Assembly (NCBI RefSeq): GCF_003597395.2
Contig: NC_133769.1
Location: 177,828,678 to 177,892,677 of the forward strand
Direction: 5' to 3'
Length of the DNA: 64,000 nt
Source: Chelonoidis abingdonii
Taxonomy: Eukaryota > Chordata > Testudines > Testudinidae
Below, piece after piece: positions 11,791 through 22,200 of this stretch. The notes under the pieces are model-generated. The model was given only the letters and a program-made list of their open reading frames with translations. It made no database searches and was not told the DNA's origin. The translations under genes were made by a program, and so were the position numbers. The stretch's first letter is position 1, and the number at the start of each line of letters is the position of its first letter.

Positions 11791-14689
11791 TCTTGCATGC
11801 CCAAATATGGCTGCACTCATTGCTGTTGTTCAGTGAACATTATGGATAAAACAACTTTAGGGGGAAGTTATGTCCTTCTGAAATCCTCAGTTACTTTCAT
11901 TTGAGAAAATGTTTTGTATGTGCCACAATATATCACTGCTGCGCTAGTATTCTGGGCACATGCCAAGGAGCAGTGGAGGATGCTGCACATCAGGGCCAAC
12001 ACCATTCATATTAAAAGAGCAGTCAATCATTCGGGTCCTTGTAATCAGACAATGAAGATGGTTCTTTTTCAAAGAGCAATTAACTTGCCAAAAGTATATG
12101 AGGAAAAACAACAAAACACCTCTTCTTCCACACTGGTTTGTGTTCATTATGTATATTATATTTTTTATTCAAATTAATGCCAATGGAATATTAAAAAAAT
12201 TTGAAACGTATATCTCAGGATAATGAAAAATTAGCATTATTGTACCATGAATGTAAGATTAACTACATTGTAGGTATTTCCTACAGTCCAACATAGCAGC
12301 AGTTTACAACAGAACTACAAAGCTGGTCTTTGATCCTGGACTAGTTTAAATTTTTAGAAAACTAATTACATTCAGACTGTTATTTTCCCCATTTTTCACA
12401 CTATTTGTGTTCCAACAATTCTCCTTCTCAGTCTGTATTTTCTTACTGTCTTACTTTTTCAGCTCTATTTTTCTGTATGAGACAACTGATGGCTTGAGTC
12501 TACCTTACTTTTCATTGTGAAGAATTAATTTCTCTCTACCTCCACCCTTATTGTGCTGTGCAGTATATTTCAGGAAGAACTTGATGTCCAAAAGTAATGC
12601 TCAATTCTTATAATACACTAAAGATTTTTTTCTTATTTTAACCAACAGTGGCTGACTTCACAATTGGTTGTGTCCACATGGGCCGTAACCTCACAGATAT
12701 ACCCTGTTTCAATCTTACCCATGAACAGCACTGTAACTGGGTGCAATCAGGTTCTACCACAGTTCTTCATTGTATAGACAGGACCAGCTAACCACATATA
12801 TAAATTGGCTGGCCAGTCCTCCTATCTCCCAGGTCTATGTATATGAAAAGACATCTGCAACTCTCTCTCCGGCACCAGCAACTGAAATATTACCAGCTAA
12901 ATACCTAGATCTGACCCCAGTGCACTGAACTGCAGGCATTCCGGTAGTTACTTCATAGATTTCAAAGCATCTGCATATTCCAGACACAAAGGAATACTTT
13001 AATATTAAACTCTCCCTCTGGAAAACAAAAAACAGATGCCTTCAAGTACAGAATTTAACAAAGTACGGTTTTGTTTTTAAAAAACAAACACAAACAAAAA
13101 CCAGAGATCACGAGGTGTTGCATCATACCCACAATATTTGGCAAGCTTAAAAATTCCAGATTAGTGAGAGGGAAGAAAGTAGGAAAGAAGAAGAAGAAAA
13201 GGTAATAAATTTGAATACTTGAGGGGGGATGGTTATTTTGTTTATTGCTGTGCCAAACAGTGTGCCACATGCTGTTGAGAATCATTCTGTATAACAAACC
13301 AGTAACGAATTCCTGTTTGTAAAATATTTTAGTATATTATCACCAATGCCAAATAGTTTATAAAGAGAAATCTTTCATGACAGAGTTCAAAGTAATCTTC
13401 AACAGCACTATCCCTCTCACAGAAAAGCAAGTAGACCTTAGTAATAATGGGATACAAACAAATTATTAATCTATTTTCCTCTTTGCAAGGCAATACTGCT
13501 GCTACTTTTTCATTAAAGATTCTAAAATATACAAGATATCACATTTATATAGTTGCTTTGATTTTGAACATGCCAAAATGCCTTAATATATCTAAGCATT
13601 TTAAAGTATCAGCCTATATTAAGAGCACTGACTTCATTCATCACTAAAATCCTACCACCATGTCAGCTTTTTCACAGCGCACTACAATACCACACACCAA
13701 CAATGAACAGTTTAGGTCTTCTCGGCTCTCTGTGAGTTAAGATCAAGTGTGGCAAAGAATATTGCATCTAATTAAAACTGCAAAGGGCCTTTAAGCAGAC
13801 AGAGTAATCATCCAAAAAGGAATTTGAGTAGAATACCATGATTTACTACTCTATACTTGCAAAAGCTCCAAGAAATATTTAATAACTGAAAATTGAAAGA
13901 ACCTCAGTTTCATATCTCATCAAAGAGATGGCACTCCCAGAAACTCCATTTCATCTACTAGGACATTGACCAAGTTGACTCAGAGGGGACAGTGCCACCT
14001 AATGAATCAACAAACAGCTTCTTGCGGCACCTTGGTCTTCCTTGGAGATCTCAAATATGAGCACTGATTGAGCCTAATTAACTTGCAATGCTGACAAAAT
14101 CACAGCTGCAGGTATAACTGCAGTGATATGATGGGCTTGATTGTCTCCTCTATCACTGCAGATGGGATCCTTAGAGGCACTTCCCCCTCAAACACACATC
14201 CATGAACTCACTCTTGCAGAAGCCTCTCTTTCAGAATGCCATCAGACTTCAGAAGGACACAGTGGGGACAATTACTTAGAAACGTTTCAAGATCAACTTC
14301 CGTTTCCTGGCACACCTGAATTCCTCCTGTGGGAAATCTACATAGGACAGTACACTGCAACCTAGATATCTTTGTTAGACTAGCTACTGTAGCAATTCAA
14401 CCTGTCAACATAACATGCCCAAGATGAACCAAGTTTAGTATCAGAGCTCTCAACTACCATAAGGCAATATGAGTCATTTGACTACCAGCCCCATTACTAG
14501 ACTTTCAGAACAAGCCAAGTGGCATTTTAAGTAAAAATTAATAGGGAAACTATTATAGACTGCACCACCCTCCAATCTTTCACTAGATTGTAGATTACGG
14601 GGAAATATTACCATATGTGGTAAAAGTTGTTTTACCTGGCATGTTAGGAAAATGGGAGGGTGCTGGTAAGTGAAAAATGCCCTTTAACT
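11791..14689. other. AT-rich non-coding sequence, no recognised feature
   Basis: I see no gene, structural RNA or clear transposon end. Short reading frames here (for example 13447-13647 and 14141-14365) have no family resemblance. The text near 13540-13610 ('tttatatagttgctttgattt...') is weakly like an ancient SINE/LINE2 3' end. The stretch is probably part of DCAF6 intron 1. Confidence 0.4.
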
Positions 14690-15140
14690 AAGAGGGAGGG
14701 AGTTTGGGTACGGGAGGGGGTGTGGGAGGGAGTCTGAGTACAGTAAGGGGTTTGGGGCAGCAGGTTGAGGCGTGGGAGAGGGCTCAGAGTGCCAGATCCG
14801 CGGGGCGCTCACCTCAGGCAGCTCCCCACAAGCAGCAACCTGTCACAGATGCTCAGAGGCAGAGGCATGGCAGGTGGCAATGTGTGCTGCCCCCACCCAG
14901 CCCTGAGTGCTGGCTCCGCAGCTCCCATTGACCGGCAACTGCGGCCAACAAGAACCACAGGAGCAGCGCCTGCGGGTGGAGACAGCGCACAGAGCCTAGG
15001 CGCTCCTCTGCCTAGGACCTGCAGGGACAGGTCACTGCTTGTGGGGAGCTGCCCGAGGTGAGCACCCCCCGGATCCAACACCCCAAAATCCCTCCCACCT
15101 CCCAACCGCACATCTTCTCCCACACTTTGAATCCCTCATG
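14690..15140. mobile_element. Fold-back element with about 50-bp inverted arms
   Basis: The segment 14796-14845 ('gatccgcggggcgctcacc' ... 'caacctgtc') is repeated in inverted orientation at about 15028-15078 ('gacaggtcactgcttgtgg' ... 'ccggatcc'), with few mismatches. The G-rich outer left flank (about 14690-14795) also has a C-rich partner at 15079-15140. The structure could fold into a long hairpin around a GC-rich core. Similar G-rich arms occur in the hAT element at 25918-26762, so a non-autonomous hAT origin is likely, but no target duplication was found. Confidence 0.6.
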
Positions 15141-15329
15141 GTGTTCCTCCACCTAGGAGCAGGCTTCTGAGGAGTCACGCAAAGCCAGGTAGGGAACCTG
15201 CCAGCCCCACACCAACTGGACTATAAACCAGACTTTATATATCAGCATTTCTAATCTTTATAGAGAGCTGTCCGGTTGGTATACGGACGGATAACACAGC
15301 TTTTACTGTAAATGAAGGACCCAACACAC

Positions 15330-15391
15330 CATATACATACATACATATATACACATATATACATACATACATATATACACACACACACACA
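15330..15391. repeat. Microsatellite (TACA/TATACA)n followed by (AC)n
   Basis: An alternating run of TACATACATA and TATATACACA units ends in a pure AC run of about nine units. It is a simple sequence repeat with no coding meaning. Confidence 0.9.
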
Positions 15392-15553
15392 CCTTCCTCA
15401 CACCACATTACCAACAATACATTTGGCAATATATTAACAATGGAGTTTGGGAGCAGAAGGGAATGGGATAATTCATTTTTGTTCTGATTGTTTACCCAAA
15501 ACAGTTTCAACACATTTGCAAAAAAGTATATTCAGGGTCTGAAGCATTAACAT

Positions 15554-15844
15554 CAGCGGTGGGCAACTTGCAGCCCACACACAGCATGTCAGGGTAATCC
15601 TCTGGTGGGCCACAAGACAGTTTGTTTACATTGTCACGGTCACTCACAGCTCCCAGTTGCTGCGGTTCGCTGTCCCAGTCCACTGGGAGCTGTGGGAAGT
15701 GCCTGCCAGCACATCCCTGCGGCCCACTCCGGTTCCTGCAGCTCCTATTAGCCAGGAATGGTGAACTGCAGCCATCGGGAGATGCGGCAGCTGTGCCAAT
15801 GTAAACAAACTGTCTCACAGCCCACCAGTAAATTACCACCACTG
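15554..15844. mobile_element. Non-autonomous hAT MITE, 291 bp
   Basis: The ends are inverted: left CAGCGGTGGGCAACTTGC and right, read inward, CAGTGGTGGTAATTTAC. Flanking 8-bp copies are ATTAACAT (15546-15553) and ATTAACAC (15845-15852), 7 of 8 identical. The inside has two GC-rich inverted blocks containing 'acagtttgtttacattg' at about 15617 and its inverse near 15798, so the whole element is nearly palindromic. It codes for nothing. Confidence 0.8.
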
Positions 15845-18275
15845 ATTAACACAATATTACTATACAGACAACAAGTCAAAGTGCATGCTTTTTTTAAATT
15901 ATTTTCAGAATAAGAGTTCTGTCTGGCAGAATATATTAGAAGTGGTAGAATGGATAATCAGGTGGTACTCAGAAGATTACTGAGACTTTCACCTCTAATT
16001 CAGTCTATATCACTACGGACCAATAATCTTTGCCACCTATTGGCTGCCTGGCCATAACCTGTATGAAATAAGTTTGTGGTCTCATTCCAGTTTCCTGTTG
16101 AACCACAAAAGACACCTGTATGTACATGATCAAATGAATGTTAATCACAGATATGTTCTTTTGATTAAAGTTTTACCAGAGACCAAAAGGTGACCATAAC
16201 ATAAAAAAAGTAGCATCTTGATTAGCAATAATTTATATTTTTGGTACAAGACCAAGCAGGTGTGTCAATGACTTAAAGGAGTTGAATGCAATTTATTTTT
16301 AAATAACATTTTGGGTACAATTCAAATATGTCCTGGTCCACTATAGTACTGAACTGCAGTTAAGGTCTGCACTTCTTTGGAGCAGCTTATGGTAAGTTTG
16401 CAGTAAGGACTGAGCAACTAGAAACAGAAGCCAGCTAGCAAGATTACATAGGATTGGCATCTCACTGAAATATTGACTGTTACTATAAAACTATCAAACT
16501 TTTTGATTTAATTAGAAACTGTTAGAAAAAACCCAAGGGCTTGTACTTTCCATTTTTTAAAAAAAGACATATACAAAAGTTATATTGGACAAATATCCAT
16601 AAGGAACCTCCTAACATTTCAAAAATAAAATTCACCCCTCTCTACCCACTTATATCTCCATTCAACCTCCACAGGAAAAGGCTGGAAAAAAATAGTAGAT
16701 CGAAGAGTATCTCTTGAAATTCAACAAATTAATTTCTCCAATTTTGCCACCAAATTGCTCCCATTCCCTCTTCAAACTGAGGCACTGTTTTTTTATCTAG
16801 GCCTGTATAAGCATCAAGCCACCTGGGTATTCAAGTTCTATCACCATATCCATGCACTAAGCTGATTACAGTTGTCAAGGTATGACACAAGAGGAGACAG
16901 TCAAAAATATTGAGGACTTACTAGGTCAAACACCACTATATTTTTTTCTGGAAAACCAGAGCAGATCATATATGGAAGCTATAGAAATAGAAATATAATG
17001 CTTTTTCACAAAAAGAAAGCATCATACTTTTTAAATTGGTTCTTTAAAAAGTCACACAGGTTTGGGTAAAATTTCACTCTAGTGGCCTTACTGTACCCAA
17101 TTTAAAGGAATACTATATTACTATTCCAGTAGAACCTAGAGGCCCAAAGAGATTGCATAGTACCTAGCATAATGGAGTGCCAACAAGAGCTTTTTTTTTT
17201 TTGCTAGTTTTTGGGGGGGGGTGGGGGGCGGCTACAAAACCTAACACAATAATCTTGGCTTTCTTCCCACCCTAAAATTTCAACAGTTATTTTGGAGTAA
17301 AACACTGGTGTTGGAAACTTAGCAGCAGCAGCAGTATTTGGGTAATATATGAGAGCTGGAAAGTAAAACTCCCCAATCTAACATTATTGTCCAATATTAA
17401 TACAACACAAAGAGCCAACACACAGCACCAATGGGTGAGAATTAAGTGGCATTTTTAAAAGCTACCCTTTTTACTGATCCTGAGATGTTTTTAACCCAAG
17501 GAATATTAAATAAACAGATGTTTTAAGATGATAGATTCAAAAGTCAACTCTGCAGCACTGCTAGCTCAAGGAACCAGAAAGAGACACAATCTATGAAAAC
17601 AATCACAAGCAGCAGTGGTGTTCACATGCTTTTGTCAGTAACTCCTGTGAGTTACACCAGCTGACACAGACAGGGCTCTGACTGTTTCGAGTAAGCATGA
17701 AATGCATTTTGTCACTGCACTGAGACGCTTTATTCACCCCGAGTCCGTTTTCTGGACTGGAAAGAAAAGGCAGAGCCAGAGAGTCGTTACGTTTCCACCC
17801 AGTGATAGTTCGTACCACAGGTGTTGGGACTTGGGGGGCTGGGGATGCTGCCGCACCCCCTGCCTGGAGGTGGCTCCCATCGCATACCAGGGTTGACAGT
17901 TGGGTTAAATGGCTCTCAGCGCCGTAACCCTACAAACTGCTCCAGCGCCCGTTTCCTAACCCCGCCAAATCCTTTAGGCCCAGGTGACCCCCCCGCCCAG
18001 GCGCAGGGGGGGCTTTTCACGCGGTGACTGACATTTCGGGGCAGCGGCTTCTCATCAGCCCGCAGGGAGGCCAGGGCGAGGCCGCGGGCCGCAGGGACGG
18101 GACTGACCAAAGCCCAGTGACCGGGGCCGCGGGGCGAACCCAGCAGTCACACGCGCCCCGCCCCGCAGTCCGAGGGGGAAGGGCTCAGCTGTCACTTTCG
18201 CCTCTGGCGCGCGTGCGGGACGAAGAAGCCCCCCGGGCAGCCCCCCGGCCGGCAACGCCCGCCCCACCCGCTCAC
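15845..18275 (-). other. Probable 3'-ward part of DCAF6 intron 1 next to exon 1
   Basis: No exon is recognised. The sequence is AT-rich to about 17600 and then becomes CpG-rich toward the promoter. It holds a poly-T/poly-G run at 17191-17232. I looked on the minus strand for the next DCAF6 exon, whose product should begin the WD40 part of the protein, and did not find it. Confidence 0.45.
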
Positions 18276-18369
18276 CTAGGTAGTGTCTCCGCAGCAGACC
18301 GGGCTCCTCCAGCCCCAGGCTCCGCTTCCGCACGTCCCACAGCAGGTGAGGGCAGCACCCCCGCGACAT
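18276..18369 (-). CDS. DCAF6: DCAF6, first coding exon
   Basis: On the minus strand an ATG at 18369 opens a frame reading [20 protein letters not shown], continuing [12 protein letters not shown]. This is the N-terminus of DCAF6 (DDB1- and CUL4-associated factor 6, also called NRIP), a WD40 substrate receptor of CUL4-DDB1 ubiquitin ligases and a nuclear-receptor coactivator. A splice donor (CTAG/GTGAGC) follows at 18275, leaving 94 coding bases and phase 1. The stop-free continuation beyond the donor is intronic and GC-rich. The remaining exons must lie toward or beyond the left window edge. It is divergent from MPC2, the same arrangement as in mammals, which strongly supports both assignments. 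Confidence 0.9.
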
Positions 18370-19131
18370 GGCACCGCGGGGAGGGGAGGCTCAGACTCTC
18401 CGCCAGCGGCAGCCGCCCCCCACGCTCACCATGGAGACCCAGCCGCCCGCCCGCGCGGTGCTCGCTCGCGCACGCACCCGCCTGCTGCCGAGTCGCCACC
18501 GAAGAACGAGCGACAGCGGCAGCTTCTCCGCTCCCCGCCCCCATCTCACTCCGCCCCTGCCCGATTCACAGCGCTTGAGACTTACACCTATCGCGAGAAC
18601 GTGACTATTTGGCTTTGTGGATCCGGACGGTGAAGTCATACAGCGGCCATCTTGTATTTGGGCACAAAAAAAGCCGCCGGCACTTCCAACGTCTTTCATC
18701 GGCGTCTGCCATCTTGGCCGGGGCACGGAAGCGCGAAGGCAGCCATGTTTAGTTCGGGTAGCACGGTAGCCAGCATGGAAAAGGATGTTCCTGCCCTTAT
18801 CAAAGATGGCCGGAAAGAGTTTGTTGCTTTTGGTTTTGTTTTGTTTTTCTTTTTCCTCCTCCCCCCAAATAGACGTAGCGTCAGCTCTCTCCACGCAGGG
18901 AGGGGCGCCGGGGAAGGAGGAGGTTAACTGTTAACTAATAGCGGTCGGCGAACTGCTCGACCACGCCCCCTCGCCTCCCAGCGAACCAATCAGCGTGAAG
19001 TAAAGCGGGATCCTCCTCTCGCGAAGCGGCGTCAGGCCGCGAAGGGTGGGAGGTCGCCGAAGGACACTGGACCAGCCGCGGTTACTGGGACCCCGGAGCA
19101 GCCGGGGGCCTTCTCTCCTCTTCCCGCCGAC
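18370..19131. promoter_or_regulatory. Shared CpG-rich bidirectional promoter of DCAF6 and MPC2
   Basis: About 760 bp separate the divergent start codons of DCAF6 and MPC2. The block is CpG-rich (the richness extends from about 17900 to 19600). It has YY1-like motifs at 18643-18654 (GCGGCCATCTTG), 18706-18717 (CTGCCATCTTGG) and, inverted, 18803-18813 (AAGATGGCCGG). A CCAAT box with flanking AATCAG lies at 18985-18993. No TATA box is placed for either gene. This fits a housekeeping bidirectional promoter; the transcription starts themselves are not visible. Confidence 0.75.
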
Positions 19132-19234
19132 ATGGCCGCCGTCGCGGGGCTCCGCGCCTCGTACCACCGGCTGCTTGACCGGATCGAGCTCAAGCTGCCG
19201 CCGCGGCTGCGGCCCCTGTATAACCACCCGGCAG
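19132..19234 (+). CDS. MPC2: MPC2 coding exon 1
   Basis: Encodes the matrix-side N-terminus, MAAVAGLRASYHRLLDRIEL through LRPLYNHPA. The donor is GCAG/GTACCG at 19235, leaving phase 1. It lies inside the CpG island. The long GC-rich frame that continues past the donor is intronic. Confidence 0.95.
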
Positions 19235-22200
19235 GTACCGGCCGCGCCGCCCGCGGGCGGATAGTGGAGGGCTGCGGCTGCGCCCCCCTTCGGCTGGGCC
19301 GGGCGGGGCCCCGCTCACCCTGTCCGAGGGGATGGCGAGCGCTCGGGGCTCCCGGCCTGTGCCGGGCTGGCCTGCGGGCGGCGGTCCGGGTTGGCGGCGC
19401 TGGAGCCCCCCAGCTCGGGGCACAGGGAGGGAGGGTCGGGCGCACCCGGCGCCTGGCCGGGGCTCGCTGTGACCTTGGTCCGGTCGGTGCCGCCGGCATT
19501 CCTGGCCTGTGAGAGGGCGGGTGGTACGGCCCGGCACCTGCCTTCCGTCTGAAGACCGGACAGCCCTGCGAGACCCGGGCCCGGAACAGTGACACAGTCC
19601 AGCTCCCCGGGCTCCAACTACGGACCGGCTGTGCGGGGGGGCAGTAGGTTGGGTTTCTAAACGATATTTTTTAATAGTCAATGGGGGCAAACTTTATGAG
19701 GTTTGCCTTCTCTAGACAGGGCCAGCTCAAGGAGGGCTTTTTGTTAAGTGAGGGTTTCAGCTGTGAGTTGAGCTGTTGGGGGAGTTCAGACCCCGGGCTA
19801 GCTGCCGTTTGGAGTGTTACCGATCTTTTGGAAAAGCTCTCTGATCTTCCCAGAGAATTTTTCTAACGTGTTATATTCAAACGAGCTTCCTGTAACCAGA
19901 GAACGGAGAAAAGCAGAAAATCCTCAGAGCAGGGGTATATCAAGAGGGGTAGCTGTGTTAAGTCTGGATCGGTAAGCAGCAAAGAATCTGTGGCACCTTA
20001 TAACTAACTGACGTTTGGAGCGTGAGCTTTGTTGGGTGAATACGCCATTCGTCAGAATGTTGCTTTTATTAGAGCAGTGGGTAGGAACCTATGGCACTTG
20101 GGTGGGAACACAGGCAGCAATGTGAGCTGATTTTTAGTGGCTGTCACAGCTAGCCTGGGTCTGGCCAGTGGTTCAGGGGAGCTCTGTTTTTCGTTTAATT
20201 TTCATGAAGCGTCCTAAACATTTTAAAAATTGTTTATTTATGTGTAAAATAGTTTAGTTACATATTATAGAACTTATAGAAGAGCCCGTTCTAAAAATGT
20301 ATTACTGGCACATGAAACCTTAAATTAGAGTGAATAAATGAAGACTTGGCACACCACTTCTGACAGGGCCGGCTTTAGGAAGTGCGGGGCCCAATTCGAA
20401 CATTTTGGCGGGCCCCTGGCAGGGATGACTTAAAAAAAAAAAGAGTGGAAAAAAAAGCCTTTCATTTCTTTTGTGTATTATTTACTTTCCATAACTATAT
20501 GACTAATAAAATTATATATTATATACATTGCATCATATATGCTGTTGATTGGCTATTAATGACTGTCCACGTGTTGATCCCAGCTGCTCCCTGCCCACCT
20601 CATTGAAGCAAGTGTGCATGGTTACTGCCCAGGAAACTGCAGGGCAGCAGTGGACACGGGGCTGGCTGGAGGCAGGGGAGGGGCTGGCTGGAGGTAGGAT
20701 CTGGCTGCAGGCAGGGCAAGGGGTGTGGTGCTGGTTGGAGATGGGGTGTGGGGTGGGCTAGCTTCAGGCAGGGCCGCAGGGAGGTGCAGCAGGGGTTTGC
20801 AGGCTGGAGACAGAGGAGTGCGGGACTGGCTGGCTTCAGGCAGTGGGGTGCAGCAGGGGTTGATTGGCGACAGGGCAGGGGGTGCAGGGCTGGTGCAGGC
20901 TGGCTGCAGGAGTGTGTGGCAGGGGTTGGCTGGAGACAGCACAGGGGGTTTGGCAGGGGTTGGCTGTGGGCATGGGGTGCAGAGCTGGCTGCAGGCAGGG
21001 GGGGCCGGACTGGTGTGGGCAGATCAAGGGGTGCAGCAGAGGCAGCTGGAACCCCAGCCCTTTAAGTAGCCCCCAAACCCCCTTCTACCCCGCCCTGGAC
21101 CTTTTAAATAGCCGCGGGAGCACTGGGGAATGCATGGGGAAGGCGGGGCTCCGGCGGCTATTTAAAGGACTGGGGTGGCAGAGGCAGCTGGAGCCCCGGG
21201 CCCTTTAAATAGTGCCCAGAGCCCTTCACTGCCCCAAGGCTCTGGGGGCTAGTTAAAGGGCCCAGAGCTCCAGCTGGGATCACGGGGCTTGCCACGCTCC
21301 AGCCAGAGTCGCTGGGCTTGCCGCACTCCGGCTGGAGCACGGCAAGCCCTGCGGCCTCACTCTCCTGGCCGGAGCGCGGCAAAGCCCCGCTCTCCCGGCT
21401 GGAGCCCCAGCTGGAGCGCGGCAAAACCCCGCTGCCCCGGTGGGAGCTCTAGCTGGGAGAGCGGGGCCTTGTCGCGCTCCCGCCGGCGCTTCGCTCAAAG
21501 GAGTGGGACCATGGAAGACCCCGGAGCAGACCGGGACCGGGGTAAGTTTCAAAAAAAAAAAATTAAAAAGGTGCCTAAGGCGCGGGGCCTGATTCCCCAG
21601 AATCGGCCTAAAGCCGGCCCTGACCTCTGAAAGGTTGCCCACCCGTGCTTTAGAGTCCCGTAGGCACCTGGCCATACAGACCTTGTGTACTGGGGAACTT
21701 GCTAAGAGTACAGGGATGGATGTAATAGATCACTATACAATACAATAACTAAAGGATCCTAAATGTCTTATTGCATTCCTGATCTTGAAATGCACTTTGC
21801 AGTCTCAGTGATCAGTAATATTCATTTCTGAAGGAGGCCAGATGGATTTTTAAAAAAAAAAATTTTTTTGAGGCAGGGAACTTATTGGACATTAGGATAT
21901 CACTTACAGATATGCCACTACAGGATTGTTGCTGTGATATTTAGCATCAAATTGACAGTCACTAGATTTTTCTTTAATAGTTACTTCTATAGAGTACGTG
22001 GGGAGAAGTATTAGGGAAACAATAATGAGTGGTATTGTTGCTCTAACACAAATTAGCAAGTTTACTTTACTTATGGGAACATCCTCTACAAGATTTGAAA
22101 TGAATTTCCTTCCCTTTCTTTAAAAAAAAAAAAAAATCCAAAATCTTGTGACTCTTCATTAACTGCAGTGGGGTTTCTAGCTACCTCCACCCTGATATAA

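Noticed and set aside
1..18275. Second exon of DCAF6
   Set aside because: I read the minus strand for the start of the WD40 part of the protein and found no convincing match, so the exon is probably left of the window or too diverged to see by eye.
18024..18633. Long open frames (up to 184 codons) on both strands around 18024-19690
   Set aside because: They overlap the CpG island, DCAF6 exon 1 and MPC2 exon 1 and consist of Pro/Arg/Ala-rich compositional sequence. No family match is apparent and they run through splice donors.
20548..21675. Frames of 100-131 codons on both strands in 20548-21675
   Set aside because: They follow the minisatellite and GC-rich part of the nested hAT element. 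Gly/Trp/Gln-rich or Pro/Ala-rich translations mirror the tandem repeat.
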